This document shows, piece after piece, positions 26,858-39,453 of a stretch of DNA of 64,000 bases. Source of the DNA: Phycisphaerales bacterium (GTDB lineage Bacteria > Planctomycetota > Phycisphaerae > Phycisphaerales > UBA1924); contig JADZER010000020.1 of NCBI GenBank assembly GCA_020850415.1, positions 28,540 to 92,539 on the forward strand. The letters are read 5' to 3'. The notes under the pieces were generated by a model, which ran no database searches, was not told the origin of the DNA, and saw only the letters and a program-made list of their open reading frames with translations. The first letter of the stretch is position 1. Each line of letters opens with the position of its first letter. The translations under genes were made by a program, and so were the position numbers.

Positions 26858-27814
26858 ATGCGCAAAATTACCGCTTTCCTCGCCGGGGTCCTCGTCACCG
26901 CCTCCGCCGCGGTCGCCCAGGTCGACGCCCAGCTCCCCGAGTACAAGCCCTCCCAGGGCGTGTTCGGCTCGCTCAAGAGCGTGGGCTCCGACACCCTGAA
27001 CAACCTGATGACGCTCTGGACCCAGGAGTTCACCAAGTTCTACCCGAGCGTGAAGCCGGAGATCGAGGGCAAGGGCTCCTCCACCGCGCCCCCGGCGCTC
27101 ATCGAGGGCCAGAGCCAGTTCGGCCCCATGAGCCGCGAGATGAAGTCCAGCGAGATCGACAAGTTCGAGGCCACCTTCGGCTACAAGCCCACCGTCATCC
27201 GCACCGCGATCGACTGCCTGGCCGTCTATGTCCACAAGGACTGCCCGCTCGAGGAGATCTCCATCCCCCAGATCACCAAGGTCTTCTCCGTCGCCGGCAG
27301 CGACATGACCTGGGGAGACCTCGGCGTCACCGACACCGCGTACGCCAACAAGCCCATCAACCTCTACGGGCGCAACTCCGCCTCCGGAACCTACGCCTAC
27401 TTCAAGGAAGTCGGCCTCGCCAAGAACGACTTCAAGGCCTCCGTCAAGGAGCAGCCCGGTTCCTCCGCCGTCGTCCAGGCCGTCGCCACCGACCGGTTCG
27501 GCATGGGCTACTCGGGCATCGGGTACAAGACCGCCGATGTCAAGGCCGTGCGGGTCTCCCTCGACGACGGCGAGGAGGCCTTCCCCGCCGAGGGCGACTA
27601 CGCGTACTCCGGCGATTACCCCCTCGCCCGCTTCCTCTACATCTATATGAACTATGACGCCCGCAAGGCGCTCGACCCGCTCCGCGCCGAGTTTGTCAAG
27701 CTCGTGTTCAGCAAGCAGGGCCAGGAGGTCGTTGTCAAGGACGGGTACATCCCCGTGACCGCCGACATCGCCCGCGAGGACCTCGAGAACCTCGGCATCA
27801 CGCCCGACTTCTGA
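26858..27814 (+). CDS. pstS: Phosphate-binding periplasmic protein PstS
   Basis: 318 residues. Signal peptide (FLAGVLVTASAAVA), then a PBP-like fold: VGSDTLNNLMTLW near the N-terminus, EGKGSSTAPPALIEG with the Ser-rich phosphate loop, FGPMSREM, and YGRNSASGTYAYFKE, the second ligand-binding loop of PstS. Captures phosphate for the PstCAB transporter encoded next. SD GGAGAA lies 8 nt before the start. The 163-bp upstream gap contains the palindrome TTTGCGCAAA (26701-26710) and a TACGCT hexamer (26771-26776), but no sequence I can call a Pho box. Confidence 0.95.
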   Translation: MRKITAFLAGVLVTASAAVAQVDAQLPEYKPSQGVFGSLKSVGSDTLNNLMTLWTQEFTKFYPSVKPEIEGKGSSTAPPALIEGQSQFGPMSREMKSSEIDKFEATFGYKPTVIRTAIDCLAVYVHKDCPLEEISIPQITKVFSVAGSDMTWGDLGVTDTAYANKPINLYGRNSASGTYAYFKEVGLAKNDFKASVKEQPGSSAVVQAVATDRFGMGYSGIGYKTADVKAVRVSLDDGEEAFPAEGDYAYSGDYPLARFLYIYMNYDARKALDPLRAEFVKLVFSKQGQEVVVKDGYIPVTADIAREDLENLGITPDF

Positions 27815-27921
27815 GCGGCCCACCGGAAGGCCCGGAAACGGTCCACGGGGCCGCGGGACTCCGACCGAGTCCCCGGATGAACCCCGCGCTCCCCTGCCCC
27901 GGGCCTGAACCCGCTACCATC

Positions 27922-27957
27922 ACGCCCGCGCCCGGTATCCCGGCCGCGGGCGTTTCC
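27922..27957 (+). terminator. Hairpin between pstS and pstC
   Basis: Inverted repeat ACGCCCGCG (27922-27930) and CGCGGGCGT (27945-27953) with a 14-nt loop, followed by TTCCCCT. It lies 108 nt after the pstS stop and 35 nt before pstC. It could terminate or attenuate, giving more binding protein than permease, as is usual in pst operons. Confidence 0.5.
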
Positions 27958-27987
27958 CCTCAAAGATCACGGACGGGTTGACCACCG

Positions 27988-30807
27988 ATGCCGCCCACCG
28001 ACCACCGCATCGTCCGCCGAACCCCCGCGAGGGTCTACCGGCGCGATCGCGCGGCCGAAGCGGTCATCAGGGTCGGCGGCGGGGCGGTGCTCCTCGCCGT
28101 GCTGGGCATCTGCATCTACCTCGTCGCGATCGTCCTGCCCCTCTTCCGCGCCGGCTCGGTCGGCAGCCGCGTCAACACCACCGCCGGCCCCGCGCCCCAG
28201 GCCCACGCGATCCAGCTCGATGAGTACAACCAGGGCGTGCTACTGCTGGACCAGTCCGGCACCCTCCGCGCCGTCCACAGCCCCAGCGGCGAGTCCCTCG
28301 GGGAGTCCACGATCGCCGACCCCCGGTCGTCCCCGACCGCGATCTCCGTCTGGGCCCGCGACGGGCGCATCGCCCTCGGGCTCCCCGACGGGTCGATCCA
28401 GACCGGGACGATCAGGTTCACCTCCGCCGTCCACGCCGTCGGGCCCGACGAGCAGGACATCGCGATCGGCCAGAGCCGCCCCGCGCCCGCGCCGGACAGC
28501 TCCGGATTCCGGGCGCTGATCGAGCGCGTCGACGCCGGCCAGGTCCGGGTGACGATCCCGAGCATCGACCTGAGCGACCCCGCGCCCCTCGGGCTGGGCG
28601 CCGGGCCGGTCCTGCGCATCGACTCGTTCAGCGACGGCCGGAACGAGTTCGTCGCCGCGATCCGAGAGTCCGGGCCGGCGTCCTACTCCCTGCTCCGCAC
28701 CACCAAGCCGCTCGGCGGGGGCAAGACGCGCGTGCGCCTGACCACCTACCCCATCGAACTCGCCCCGCGCGACACCACCCCCGACTGGCTGTTCGTCGCG
28801 GGCGACGGGGCCCATGTCTACTGCGTCTGGCGCGACGGGACCTGCCAGCGCTACGCCGTCCACGACCCCAAGAACGAGCCCATCACCCTCGCCGAGACCG
28901 TGCGCCTCAGCGATCACCCGATCACCGCCGCGACCATGCTCATCGGCTCCCTGACCCTCGTCGTCGGCGACGACCAGGGCCAGGTCAGCGGCTGGTTCCC
29001 CGCGCCCGACCCCGCGGCCCGGACGCCCGACCAGCAGCGCCTCGTCCGGGCCCACCGCTTCGAGGGGCCCGGCGGGCCGGTCGCCTCGCTCGCGACGAGC
29101 TGGCGTGACCGCTCGCTGCTCATCACCGACACCGAGGGCCGGGCGGCCATCCGCCACATGGCCAGCGAGAAGCGCGTCGCCCTCCTGCCCGCCGGCGCCG
29201 GCTCCCCCGCCATCGCCGGCGCCATCGCGCCCAAGAACGACGCCATCGCCGTCCTCCACGCCGACGGCGCTCTCTCCCACGCCCGGTACCAGCCGGGATA
29301 CCCCGAGATCACCTTCCGATCGCTCTTCGCGCCCATGCACTACGAGGGCCAGACCGCCCCGAGCTTCGTCTACCAGAGCTCCTCCGGCGACGACGCCGCC
29401 GAGCCCAAGCTCAGCCTCACCCCGCTGATCTTCGGCACGCTCAAGGCGACGGTGGTGGCCATGTTCTTCGCCTGCCCCCTGGCCATCTTCGGCGCGATCT
29501 ACTCCAGCGAGTTCCTCTCGCCGGGCATCCGGCGAAGCATCAAGCCCGGCATCGAGATCATGGCCTCGCTGCCCTCGGTGGTGCTCGGTTTCATCGCCGC
29601 CATGGTCATCGCGCCCCTCGCCCGCGACCTGCTCCCGGCCATCATCCTCGCCCTGCTCACCATCCCGCTCACCGTGCTCCTGGCGTCCGGCCTCTGGACC
29701 ACGGTCCCCAACCGCATCCGCTCCCGCTACAGGCGCAAGACCCAGCTCGCGCTCGTCGGCGCCTCGCTGGCGCTGGGCATCGGCCTGGCCGTCGTCGCCG
29801 GGCCGCTCATCGAGCGGGCGATCTTCCGCCCGACCCGCAACGACCTGCTCGTCCTCGCCGGCGCCACGCGGCCCGCGCCCGCCGAGGCCGTGCCCGACTG
29901 GGTCGGTGTCCGCGACACCATGAGCCCCGACGACGAACGGCATCTGCGCCGGGACGGCCTCTACTTCCGCGCCGGCGTCGTTGTCGCCCCAGTCGAGCCC
30001 ACGCCCGAGCGGTGGGCCCAACTCCGAACCACACTCACCGAGCAGGGGCTCGACACCCCCAGCATCCAGCGTTGGCTCAACGGCGAGATCGGCGGCCCGT
30101 GGCCCGGGTGGTTCGCCGCGCTGGTCCCCGTCGGCGCCATCCTCTCGCTGGTCGCCGCCGGACGCGCCGCCGCGTGGATCCGCCGCGCCGCCGACCCCGC
30201 CAGGGCCGAGACCGCCGAGGTCGCCATCGCGCTCGGGCAGCCGCTCGCCATGCTGCTCCTCACCTGCGCGATCGCGGCGGTGGGGGCGACGCTCCTGACC
30301 TCGGCCGGCCTCGACGCCCGCGACTCCATCTTCGGGCCCTTCACGCCGCGGAACAGCCTCGTCGTCGGGATCATCATGGGTTTCGCGATCATCCCGATCA
30401 TCTACAGCATCAGCGAGGACGCGCTGATGAGCGTGCCCAACACGCTCCGGGCCGCGTCGCTGGGCTCCGGCGCCAGCCCCTGGCAGACCGCCATCCGCGT
30501 CGTCCTGCCCGTCGCCGCCTCCGGCATCTTCTCCGCCACCATGATCGGGCTCGGACGCGCCGTCGGCGAGACCATGATCGTCCTCATGGCCACCGGCAAC
30601 ACCCCGACCATGGACATCAACATCTTCGAGGGCTTCCGCACGCTCGCCGCCAACATCGCCGTCGAGCTGCCCGAGGCCCCCAAGGGCGAGGCCCTCTACC
30701 GCGTCCTGTTCCTCTGCGGCCTGGTGCTCTTCCTGATGACCTTCGTCATCAACACCACCGCCGAGATCGTCCGCCAGCACTACCGCAAGAAGAACGCCCT
30801 GCTGTAG
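27988..30807 (+). CDS. pstC: Phosphate ABC transporter permease PstC with large extracytoplasmic domain
   Basis: 939 residues; E. coli PstC is 319. After one membrane helix near 30-52 comes a soluble domain of ~420 residues with repeated short beta-strand patterns (GVLLLDQSGTLRAV, GRIALGLPDGSIQ, LTLVVGDDQGQVSGW) suggesting a propeller. The permease core begins near 480 (FGTLKATVVAMFFACPLAIFGAI). A second insert near 610-700 separates membrane helices. The EAA loop EDALMSVPNTLRAASLG lies near 811. Long PstC forms with a propeller-like domain are known in other bacteria; this one is longer. pstA starts 7 nt after its stop. Confidence 0.9.
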   Translation: MPPTDHRIVRRTPARVYRRDRAAEAVIRVGGGAVLLAVLGICIYLVAIVLPLFRAGSVGSRVNTTAGPAPQAHAIQLDEYNQGVLLLDQSGTLRAVHSPSGESLGESTIADPRSSPTAISVWARDGRIALGLPDGSIQTGTIRFTSAVHAVGPDEQDIAIGQSRPAPAPDSSGFRALIERVDAGQVRVTIPSIDLSDPAPLGLGAGPVLRIDSFSDGRNEFVAAIRESGPASYSLLRTTKPLGGGKTRVRLTTYPIELAPRDTTPDWLFVAGDGAHVYCVWRDGTCQRYAVHDPKNEPITLAETVRLSDHPITAATMLIGSLTLVVGDDQGQVSGWFPAPDPAARTPDQQRLVRAHRFEGPGGPVASLATSWRDRSLLITDTEGRAAIRHMASEKRVALLPAGAGSPAIAGAIAPKNDAIAVLHADGALSHARYQPGYPEITFRSLFAPMHYEGQTAPSFVYQSSSGDDAAEPKLSLTPLIFGTLKATVVAMFFACPLAIFGAIYSSEFLSPGIRRSIKPGIEIMASLPSVVLGFIAAMVIAPLARDLLPAIILALLTIPLTVLLASGLWTTVPNRIRSRYRRKTQLALVGASLALGIGLAVVAGPLIERAIFRPTRNDLLVLAGATRPAPAEAVPDWVGVRDTMSPDDERHLRRDGLYFRAGVVVAPVEPTPERWAQLRTTLTEQGLDTPSIQRWLNGEIGGPWPGWFAALVPVGAILSLVAAGRAAAWIRRAADPARAETAEVAIALGQPLAMLLLTCAIAAVGATLLTSAGLDARDSIFGPFTPRNSLVVGIIMGFAIIPIIYSISEDALMSVPNTLRAASLGSGASPWQTAIRVVLPVAASGIFSATMIGLGRAVGETMIVLMATGNTPTMDINIFEGFRTLAANIAVELPEAPKGEALYRVLFLCGLVLFLMTFVINTTAEIVRQHYRKKNALL

Positions 30808-30814
30808 ACCGAGC

Positions 30815-33181
30815 ATGCCAGCACCCACCACGCCCATCCCGACCACACCCACACACCGGGGCCGCCGCACCGGCCGCTACGGGCGGGGCGACGCGATGGT
30901 CTGGCTCATGGGCGGCGCGCTGATCGTCAACCTCGCGATGATCGCCTCGCTGGTCGTCCTCATCGCCGTGCAGGGTCTCGACGCCTTCTGGCCCAGACCC
31001 ATCGACCTGGTCACCCTGCGCTCCGGGGAGCAGTTCCTGGGCGTGCCGGTCCGAGAGGAGGCCTACGAGGCCCCCATCGAACGCCGCCGCGAGCTCGAGG
31101 CCCAGATCCTCGCCGGCGAGATCGACCCGGGCGCGCTCAGCAAGGACGGCCGGCCCGTCCGCCGGCTCTACCGCACCGGCAACCGCGACCTCGGCCGGGA
31201 CCCCTTCCGCTGGGTCACCCTCGCCGAACTCGAAACGACCGAGCGGCCCGCGGAGGCCACGCTCCTCGAACGCGAGGAGTGGGGCGTCTTCCTCGGCATC
31301 CCCGAGGCGCTGGTCCTCCAGAGCGTCGAGCCCGCCCCCGTCGACGCCGACGGCGCCCCCATCCTCGGCGGCCCGGAGACCGAGACGATCGAGGAATCCG
31401 GCGTGCCGGTCCGACTGACCCGCGAGTTGCGAACCGTCGAGGACGACGACGGGCAGACGCGGACCCTGCTGGTCCTGAGACGCTACCAGGTCGAAGGCGC
31501 CGGGCCGACCTGGGGGGCGATCACCGACCTCCTCCCCGACGCAACCGAACGGCGCGAACGCATCCGCCACCTCCACCGGACCAGGATCGGACCGGTCAAC
31601 GCCGCCATGACCCACCTGCGCGAGCGGGAGGCGCAGGCGAGGATCGACCTCTCCCGCGCCGGGCGGACCGGCCCGGCCGGCATGCCCCGGGCGCTCTGGG
31701 CGGCGACACTCCTCGGCGCCGCGCTGCTCCTGGGTCTGAGCCTCGTGCTCGGCCGCACCTCGCGCGGGGCGCACATCCCCCTCGCGCGGCGACTCCTGCC
31801 GCGGGCGTGCCTGGTCCTCGCGATCGGCCTGCTGCTGCTCGGGTGGCTCGAGCGGCCCCGGGGCGAGCCGATGACCCCCGACCGGCTCGAAGCCCTCCAG
31901 ACCGAGCTCGGCGCCGAGCAGGCGGACCTCAACGCGCAGTACAAAGAGTTCACCGCCCAGATCGCCTCGGTCCGGGAGACCGACGACCGCTTCCGCGTCC
32001 TCGTCCGGGCCCCGGGGCTCGACCGCTTCGCCCCCGAACGCCAGACCGCCCCGGACGACCTGCTCCGCCTGAGCCAGGTGGTCCGCGCGATCCAGCCCAA
32101 CACCCTCTCGACCGCCCAGAAGCTCGGCGTCTACCTCGACCGGTGGTGGGAGTTCCTCGCCGACGATCCGCGCGAGGCCAACACCGAGGGCGGCGTCTTC
32201 CCCGTCGTCTTCGGCACGGTCCTCCTCACCATCCTGCTCTCGATCGTCGTCGTCCCGCTCGGCGTGCTCGCCGCCCTCTACCTGCGCGAGTACGCCAAGC
32301 AGGGGCTCGTCACCAGCATCATCCGCATCGCCGTGAACAACCTCGCCGGCGTGCCCAGCATCGTCTACGGCGTGTTCGGGCTCGGGTTCTTCTGCTACAC
32401 CGTCGGCGCCTATGTCGACGCCGGGCCGGGCGCCGCGACCCAGCTCCCCGCCTTCCGCTGGTGGTTCCTCGTCGGCGCCGGCCTCCTCATCGTGCTGCTC
32501 GCCAGCGTGCTGGGCATCCTGGGCATCCGCAAGCCCGGCGAGCCCGACACACGGCGCGACCGCAACCTCCGCGCGCTCGCGACCTGCGCCTGGGTCGGCG
32601 CGTTCGCCGTCCTCGTCGCCATGCTCATCACCACCCCGTACTTCAACGGGTTCTTCGAGGCCAAGCTCCCCGACCCCACCTTCGGCAAACGGGGCCTGCT
32701 CTGGGCCTCCCTCACCCTCGCCCTGCTCACCCTGCCCGTCGTCATCGTCTCCACCGAGGAGGCGATCGCGGCCGTCCAGCCCTCGCTCCGGGAGGGCTCC
32801 TACGGGTGCGGGGCGTCCAAGTGGCAGACCATCAAACGCATCGTCCTCCCCGGCGCGACCCCGGGCATCCTGACCGGGATGATCCTGGCCATGGCCCGCG
32901 GCGCCGGCGAGGTCGCGCCCCTCATGCTCGTCGGGGCGCTCAAGTGGGCCCCAGAGCTCCCCGTCTCCGCCGACGCCCCCTTCCTCCATCTTGACAGGAG
33001 CTTCATGCACCTGGGGTTCCACATCTACGACCTGGGCTTCCAGAGCCCCGACTCCGAGGCCGCCCGCCCCCTGGTCTGGGCGAGCACCATGCTCCTGATC
33101 GCCGTGATCCTGCTGCTCAACCTGACCGCCATCACCCTCCGCGCCCGCGTCCGCAAGAAGATGGGCTCGGGGCACTTCTGA
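30815..33181 (+). CDS. pstA: Phosphate ABC transporter permease PstA with large N-terminal extension
   Basis: 788 residues; E. coli PstA is 296. A first membrane helix near 28-50, a soluble charged domain of ~240 residues, two more helices near 291-310 and 328-346, and a helical stretch ([17 protein letters not shown]) precede the permease core from ~460 ([26 protein letters not shown]). The EAA loop [17 protein letters not shown] is near 648, followed by [12 protein letters not shown]. It pairs with PstC in the membrane. A non-standard spacer of about 60 residues between core helices (near 545-610) is also present. Confidence 0.9.
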   Translation: MPAPTTPIPTTPTHRGRRTGRYGRGDAMVWLMGGALIVNLAMIASLVVLIAVQGLDAFWPRPIDLVTLRSGEQFLGVPVREEAYEAPIERRRELEAQILAGEIDPGALSKDGRPVRRLYRTGNRDLGRDPFRWVTLAELETTERPAEATLLEREEWGVFLGIPEALVLQSVEPAPVDADGAPILGGPETETIEESGVPVRLTRELRTVEDDDGQTRTLLVLRRYQVEGAGPTWGAITDLLPDATERRERIRHLHRTRIGPVNAAMTHLREREAQARIDLSRAGRTGPAGMPRALWAATLLGAALLLGLSLVLGRTSRGAHIPLARRLLPRACLVLAIGLLLLGWLERPRGEPMTPDRLEALQTELGAEQADLNAQYKEFTAQIASVRETDDRFRVLVRAPGLDRFAPERQTAPDDLLRLSQVVRAIQPNTLSTAQKLGVYLDRWWEFLADDPREANTEGGVFPVVFGTVLLTILLSIVVVPLGVLAALYLREYAKQGLVTSIIRIAVNNLAGVPSIVYGVFGLGFFCYTVGAYVDAGPGAATQLPAFRWWFLVGAGLLIVLLASVLGILGIRKPGEPDTRRDRNLRALATCAWVGAFAVLVAMLITTPYFNGFFEAKLPDPTFGKRGLLWASLTLALLTLPVVIVSTEEAIAAVQPSLREGSYGCGASKWQTIKRIVLPGATPGILTGMILAMARGAGEVAPLMLVGALKWAPELPVSADAPFLHLDRSFMHLGFHIYDLGFQSPDSEAARPLVWASTMLLIAVILLLNLTAITLRARVRKKMGSGHF

Positions 33182-33185
33182 CCCG

Positions 33186-34112
33186 GTGCGCACGCACCCC
33201 GATGTGGTAACAATGACGACGATGACCGCCCCCGCCGAACATATCGAGCCCAAGCCGGGCGCCGCCCGCTCGGTCGAGCAGCCCGGGCCCTCGGCCATCG
33301 AGCGCATCCAGCAGGGGCTGGAGACCATCGCGGACATCCACCAGTCCGTCCGCGCCGAGCAGCCCATCCTCGAGGTCGAGGAGTTCTGCCTCTGGTACGG
33401 CCACGCCCAGGCCATCCACAACATCACCATGGGGATCCCAAAGGGCAAGGTCACCGCCCTCATCGGCCCGTCCGGCTGCGGCAAGTCCACCCTCCTCCGC
33501 TCGGTCAACCGGCTCAACGACCTGATCGACAGCGTCCGGATCGGCGGGCGCATGCTGCTCAACGGCCAGTCGGTCTACGACCCCTCGGTCGATGTCATCG
33601 ACCTGCGCAAACGCATGGGCATGGTCTTCCAGCGCCCCAACCCGTTCCCGATGTCGGTCTTCGAGAATGTGGTCTACCCCCTCCGGATCGACGGCGAACG
33701 GCGCCGGGAAGTCCTGGCGGAGGCCTGCGAGCGCGCCCTCCGGGGCGCGGCGCTCTGGGACGAGGTCAAGGACCGGCTCAGCGAGTCGGCGCTGGGCATG
33801 TCCGGCGGCCAGCAGCAGCGCCTCTGCATCGCCCGGGCCATCGTCGCCGAGCCGGATGTCCTCCTCCTCGATGAGCCCTGCTCGGCCCTCGACCCGATCG
33901 CCACCCTCCGCATCGAGGAACTCATCCACGAGATCGCCGAGCGCTACACCGTGCTTATCGTGACCCACAACATGCAGCAGGCCTCCCGGGTCAGCGACTT
34001 CACGGCCTTCATGTACCTGGGCCGCCTGGTCGAGTACGGGGCCACCGAGGCCATCTTCCAGCAGCCCCACCTCCGCGAGACGGAGGACTATGTGAGCGGC
34101 CGGTTCGGCTGA
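33186..34112 (+). CDS. pstB: Phosphate ABC transporter ATPase PstB
   Basis: 308 residues from GTG 33186; ATG 33213 or 33222 are alternative starts, since the first ~60 residues are not conserved in the family. Walker [10 protein letters not shown] near 94, Q-loop [16 protein letters not shown] (PstB-specific), signature [11 protein letters not shown] near 202, Walker [13 protein letters not shown] near 225, and H-loop VTHNM near 259. It energises phosphate import. It starts 4 nt after pstA. No phoU follows. Confidence 0.95.
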   Translation: MRTHPDVVTMTTMTAPAEHIEPKPGAARSVEQPGPSAIERIQQGLETIADIHQSVRAEQPILEVEEFCLWYGHAQAIHNITMGIPKGKVTALIGPSGCGKSTLLRSVNRLNDLIDSVRIGGRMLLNGQSVYDPSVDVIDLRKRMGMVFQRPNPFPMSVFENVVYPLRIDGERRREVLAEACERALRGAALWDEVKDRLSESALGMSGGQQQRLCIARAIVAEPDVLLLDEPCSALDPIATLRIEELIHEIAERYTVLIVTHNMQQASRVSDFTAFMYLGRLVEYGATEAIFQQPHLRETEDYVSGRFG

Positions 34113-34296
34113 GTCATCGGCGGCTAAACCGGATAGACAGAGTGGTATTTCTGGCCCCCCGCGCGACGCGGAAGATGTCGGATTCCCGGGATTCGCAAAG
34201 CCCCGGTGCCGATAGTTCCGCCTAGGATCGTCCTCCAGCACTCCGAACCCCCCCGCACAGCCCCGTAGACCGGGTTTTTCCGGGCCGAGGGACGCG

Positions 34297-37182
<2,886 letters not shown>

Positions 37183-37196
37183 CAGGAAGTCCAGCT

Positions 37197-38519
37197 ATGG
37201 CAACCGATATCGTGATCCCCAGCGTCGGCGAGAGCGTGACCAGCGGCGTCATCTCCACCTGGCGCAAGGCCGACGGCGACTATGTCGAGCGCGACGAGAC
37301 GGTGCTCGAGCTGGAGACCGACAAGATCACCATGGAGATCACGGCCCCGGCGTCGGGGTCGCTCAGGCGCATCGCCGGCGAGGGGGACGAGGTCGCGGTG
37401 GGGGCGGTGGTCGGGTCGGTCGACGAGAGCGCCGCGAAGCCCGGGGGCGCGCCGGCGACCAAGGCCGAGCCTGCGAAGGCCGAGCCGGCCAGAGCGCAGG
37501 CGGGCGCACCGGCCAAGGCCGAGAAGGCCACGCCGGAGCCCGTGCCGGCGCCCGCGCCGTCGCCGCACGCGTCGGGACCCGTCCGGGCCACGCCGCTGGC
37601 CGAGCGGATCGCCCGGGAGAAGGGTGTGGATCTGTCCCGCATCGTCGGCACCGGGGCCGGCGGGCGTGTCCGGGAGCAGGATGTGCTGGCGTTCATGCAG
37701 TCGGCCCAGGCGGGCAACGGCGCGGCCGCGCCGGCGCCGAGTGTTGCGCCCGCGCCGAGCGGTGCGCCGGCGGCCTTGCCCCCGGGGCTGGCCGGGGCCC
37801 GCGCCGTGGCCCGCAAGAAGATGACCCCGCTCCGCCAGCGGATCGCGAGCCGGTTGGTCGAGGCCCAGCACACGGCCGCGATGCTCACGACCTTCAACGA
37901 GTGCGACATGTCGGCCGTGATGTCCCTGCGCAAGCGCCACAAGGACGCGTTCGCGGAGAGGCACGGCGTGGGTCTTGGGTTCATGTCGTTCTTCGTCAAG
38001 GCGGTGACGGGGGCGCTCCGGGCGAGCCCGATGGTGAACGCCTATCTTGTCGACGACGACGGGAGCCCGGCGATCGAGACGCACGACTACTGCGATGTGG
38101 CGATCGCGGTCGCGAGCCCCAAGGGGCTGGTGGTGCCGGTCATCCGCAACGCCGAGACGCTGAGCTTCGCGGAGATCGAGCTGACGATCAAGGAGCTGGC
38201 GACCAGGGCCAAGGACGGGAAGCTCGACCTCTCGGACATGACCGGCGGCACCTTCACGATCACCAACGGCGGGATCTTCGGCAGCCTGATGTCGACGCCG
38301 ATCCTCAACCCGCCGCAGTCGGCGATCCTGGGCATGCACGCGATCAAGAACCGCGCGGTCGAGCACCCCGACAAGCCGGGCGAGGTTGCGATCCGGCCCA
38401 TGATGTACCTGGCGGTCAGCTACGACCACCGGGTGATCGACGGGGCGGAGGCGGTGACCTTCCTGGTGAATATCAAGAACGCGATCGAGAATCCCGAGCG
38501 GCTCATGCTGGGCTTGTGA
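37197..38519 (+). CDS. sucB: Dihydrolipoyllysine succinyltransferase (OGDH E2)
   Basis: 440 residues. The lipoyl domain has the [11 protein letters not shown] lipoyl-lysine site near residue 43. A long Ala/Pro/Lys linker follows, then the peripheral-subunit-binding domain ([18 protein letters not shown]...GGRVREQDV) near 131-165, a second linker, and the acyltransferase domain with catalytic SYDHRVIDG near 405. Together with SucA it converts 2-oxoglutarate to succinyl-CoA. SD AGGAAG lies 9 nt upstream. The stop codon sits at the start of a degenerate 14-bp tandem repeat. Confidence 0.97.
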   Translation: MATDIVIPSVGESVTSGVISTWRKADGDYVERDETVLELETDKITMEITAPASGSLRRIAGEGDEVAVGAVVGSVDESAAKPGGAPATKAEPAKAEPARAQAGAPAKAEKATPEPVPAPAPSPHASGPVRATPLAERIAREKGVDLSRIVGTGAGGRVREQDVLAFMQSAQAGNGAAAPAPSVAPAPSGAPAALPPGLAGARAVARKKMTPLRQRIASRLVEAQHTAAMLTTFNECDMSAVMSLRKRHKDAFAERHGVGLGFMSFFVKAVTGALRASPMVNAYLVDDDGSPAIETHDYCDVAIAVASPKGLVVPVIRNAETLSFAEIELTIKELATRAKDGKLDLSDMTGGTFTITNGGIFGSLMSTPILNPPQSAILGMHAIKNRAVEHPDKPGEVAIRPMMYLAVSYDHRVIDGAEAVTFLVNIKNAIENPERLMLGL

Positions 38520-38560
38520 TGCCGGGCCTGTGATGCTGGGCCCGTGAAGCTGGGCCTGCA
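38509..38560 (+). repeat. Degenerate 14-bp tandem repeat across the sucB stop
   Basis: Four imperfect units of the form CTGGGCYTGTGATG run from the last sucB codons into the intergenic region (CTGGGCTTGTGATGC, CGGGCCTGTGATG, CTGGGCCCGTGAAG, CTGGGCCTG). The sucB TGA lies in the first unit. Confidence 0.6.
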
Positions 38561-38955
38561 GTTTGGGCGTTCTGATCCGCTTCGGGCCGGAATGGTGAGC
38601 GGGGCGGGGTTCCTTGTTGCTGTCGGCCGACGGTACGGACTGATGCACGCTTGCTGAGTACTCGGATCCCCGAGGACCAGCCCCTGCCAATGGGGCCCCA
38701 CCCGGGGTGTGCGTGGAGCGGAAGCCCCGCCCCGTCACCTGTGCTACCTATTTCGAGACCGGACCGGGATGTCGAGTGCGGGCCGCGCGGCGCCCTCACA
38801 CTTTCCCTGCCCGCCCGCGCCTGTGCGCACCGGGAGGGTGATGGGGCGGGCCGGATTTTGCGCAAGTGCTTGTGGCGCAGGGCGCAAGAAAATCTCGAAA
38901 ATCCCGCGGGGGGGCGTCGGGCTGCGGCCCCTGGTGTGCGCACGGGGCGGGGTCT
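38561..38955. other. Intergenic region between sucB and the phosphatase gene
   Basis: With the tandem repeat before it, 436 bp lie between two convergent genes and hold no supported coding sequence. Within it are a small hairpin CTCGGATCCCCGAG near 38661-38674 and a ~127-bp repeat element at 38821-38947. No promoter is needed here; both neighbours end in it. Confidence 0.5.
38821..38947 (+). repeat. 127-bp intergenic repeat element, copy 1
   Basis: Bounded by TGTGCGCAC at 38822-38830 and again at 38935-38943. The core at 38860-38893 contains CGCAAGTGCTTGTGGCGCAG followed by GGCGCAAGAAAAT, that is GCGCAAG/GCGCAG/GCGCAAG direct repeats. The same layout and a near-identical core appear in opposite orientation at 63727-63856. 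Function unknown: it could be a small structured RNA or a non-autonomous mobile repeat. Confidence 0.6.
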
Positions 38956-39453
38956 CTATCCCTGTGCGCGCGCCGCCAGGAGCGTGTCGAGCAGGCCGTT
39001 GCACGCCCGGGTGAGCATCTGGAAGACCGATTCGAAGCCCTCGTCGCCCCCGTAGTAGGGGTCCGGCACATCGAGCGACTCCTCGTTCGCGGTGTCGAGC
39101 GTCGGGTCGAAGCTGCGCACGAGCCGGACGCGAGAGTCCGGAGCGCCGAGCCTGATGAGGTTCCTGCGGTTTGACCAATCCATCGCGAGGAGCATGTCGA
39201 AGCGGGCGAAGTCGGCGCCGGGATCGACCTGTCGGGCGATGCTGGGGAGTTCGACGCCGTGCCTCCGGGCGACGGCGAGGGCGCGGGGGTCGGGGCGTTC
39301 GCCGGCGTGCCAGCGCCCCGTGCCGCAGGAGTCGACGAGGAACCGGTCCCGCACGGCGCGCTGCTCGGCGAGGTGGAGGAAGACCCCCTCGGCGAGCGGC
39401 GAGCGGCAGATGTTGCCGAGGCAGACGAAGAGCAGGCCGGTGGTCTGGCTCAT
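38956..39453 (-). CDS. Low-molecular-weight protein tyrosine phosphatase
   Basis: 165 residues. The P-loop LFVCLGNICRSP (CX5R with the catalytic Cys near residue 11) and the general-acid loop DVPDPYYGG are diagnostic of the LMW-PTP/arsenate-reductase fold. The DPYYGG form is that of the phosphatases, not of ArsC. Its start overlaps the glycosyltransferase stop (ATGA), so the two are coupled. LMW-PTPs next to glycosyltransferases often regulate polysaccharide export kinases, but no such kinase is in view. Confidence 0.9.
   Translation of the reverse strand: MSQTTGLLFVCLGNICRSPLAEGVFLHLAEQRAVRDRFLVDSCGTGRWHAGERPDPRALAVARRHGVELPSIARQVDPGADFARFDMLLAMDWSNRRNLIRLGAPDSRVRLVRSFDPTLDTANEESLDVPDPYYGGDEGFESVFQMLTRACNGLLDTLLAARAQG

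Noticed and set aside
38956..39453. Arsenate reductase (ArsC) annotation for the phosphatase
   Set aside because: The DPYYGG loop and lack of the downstream ArsC cysteine pair favour a protein tyrosine phosphatase; no ars genes are adjacent.
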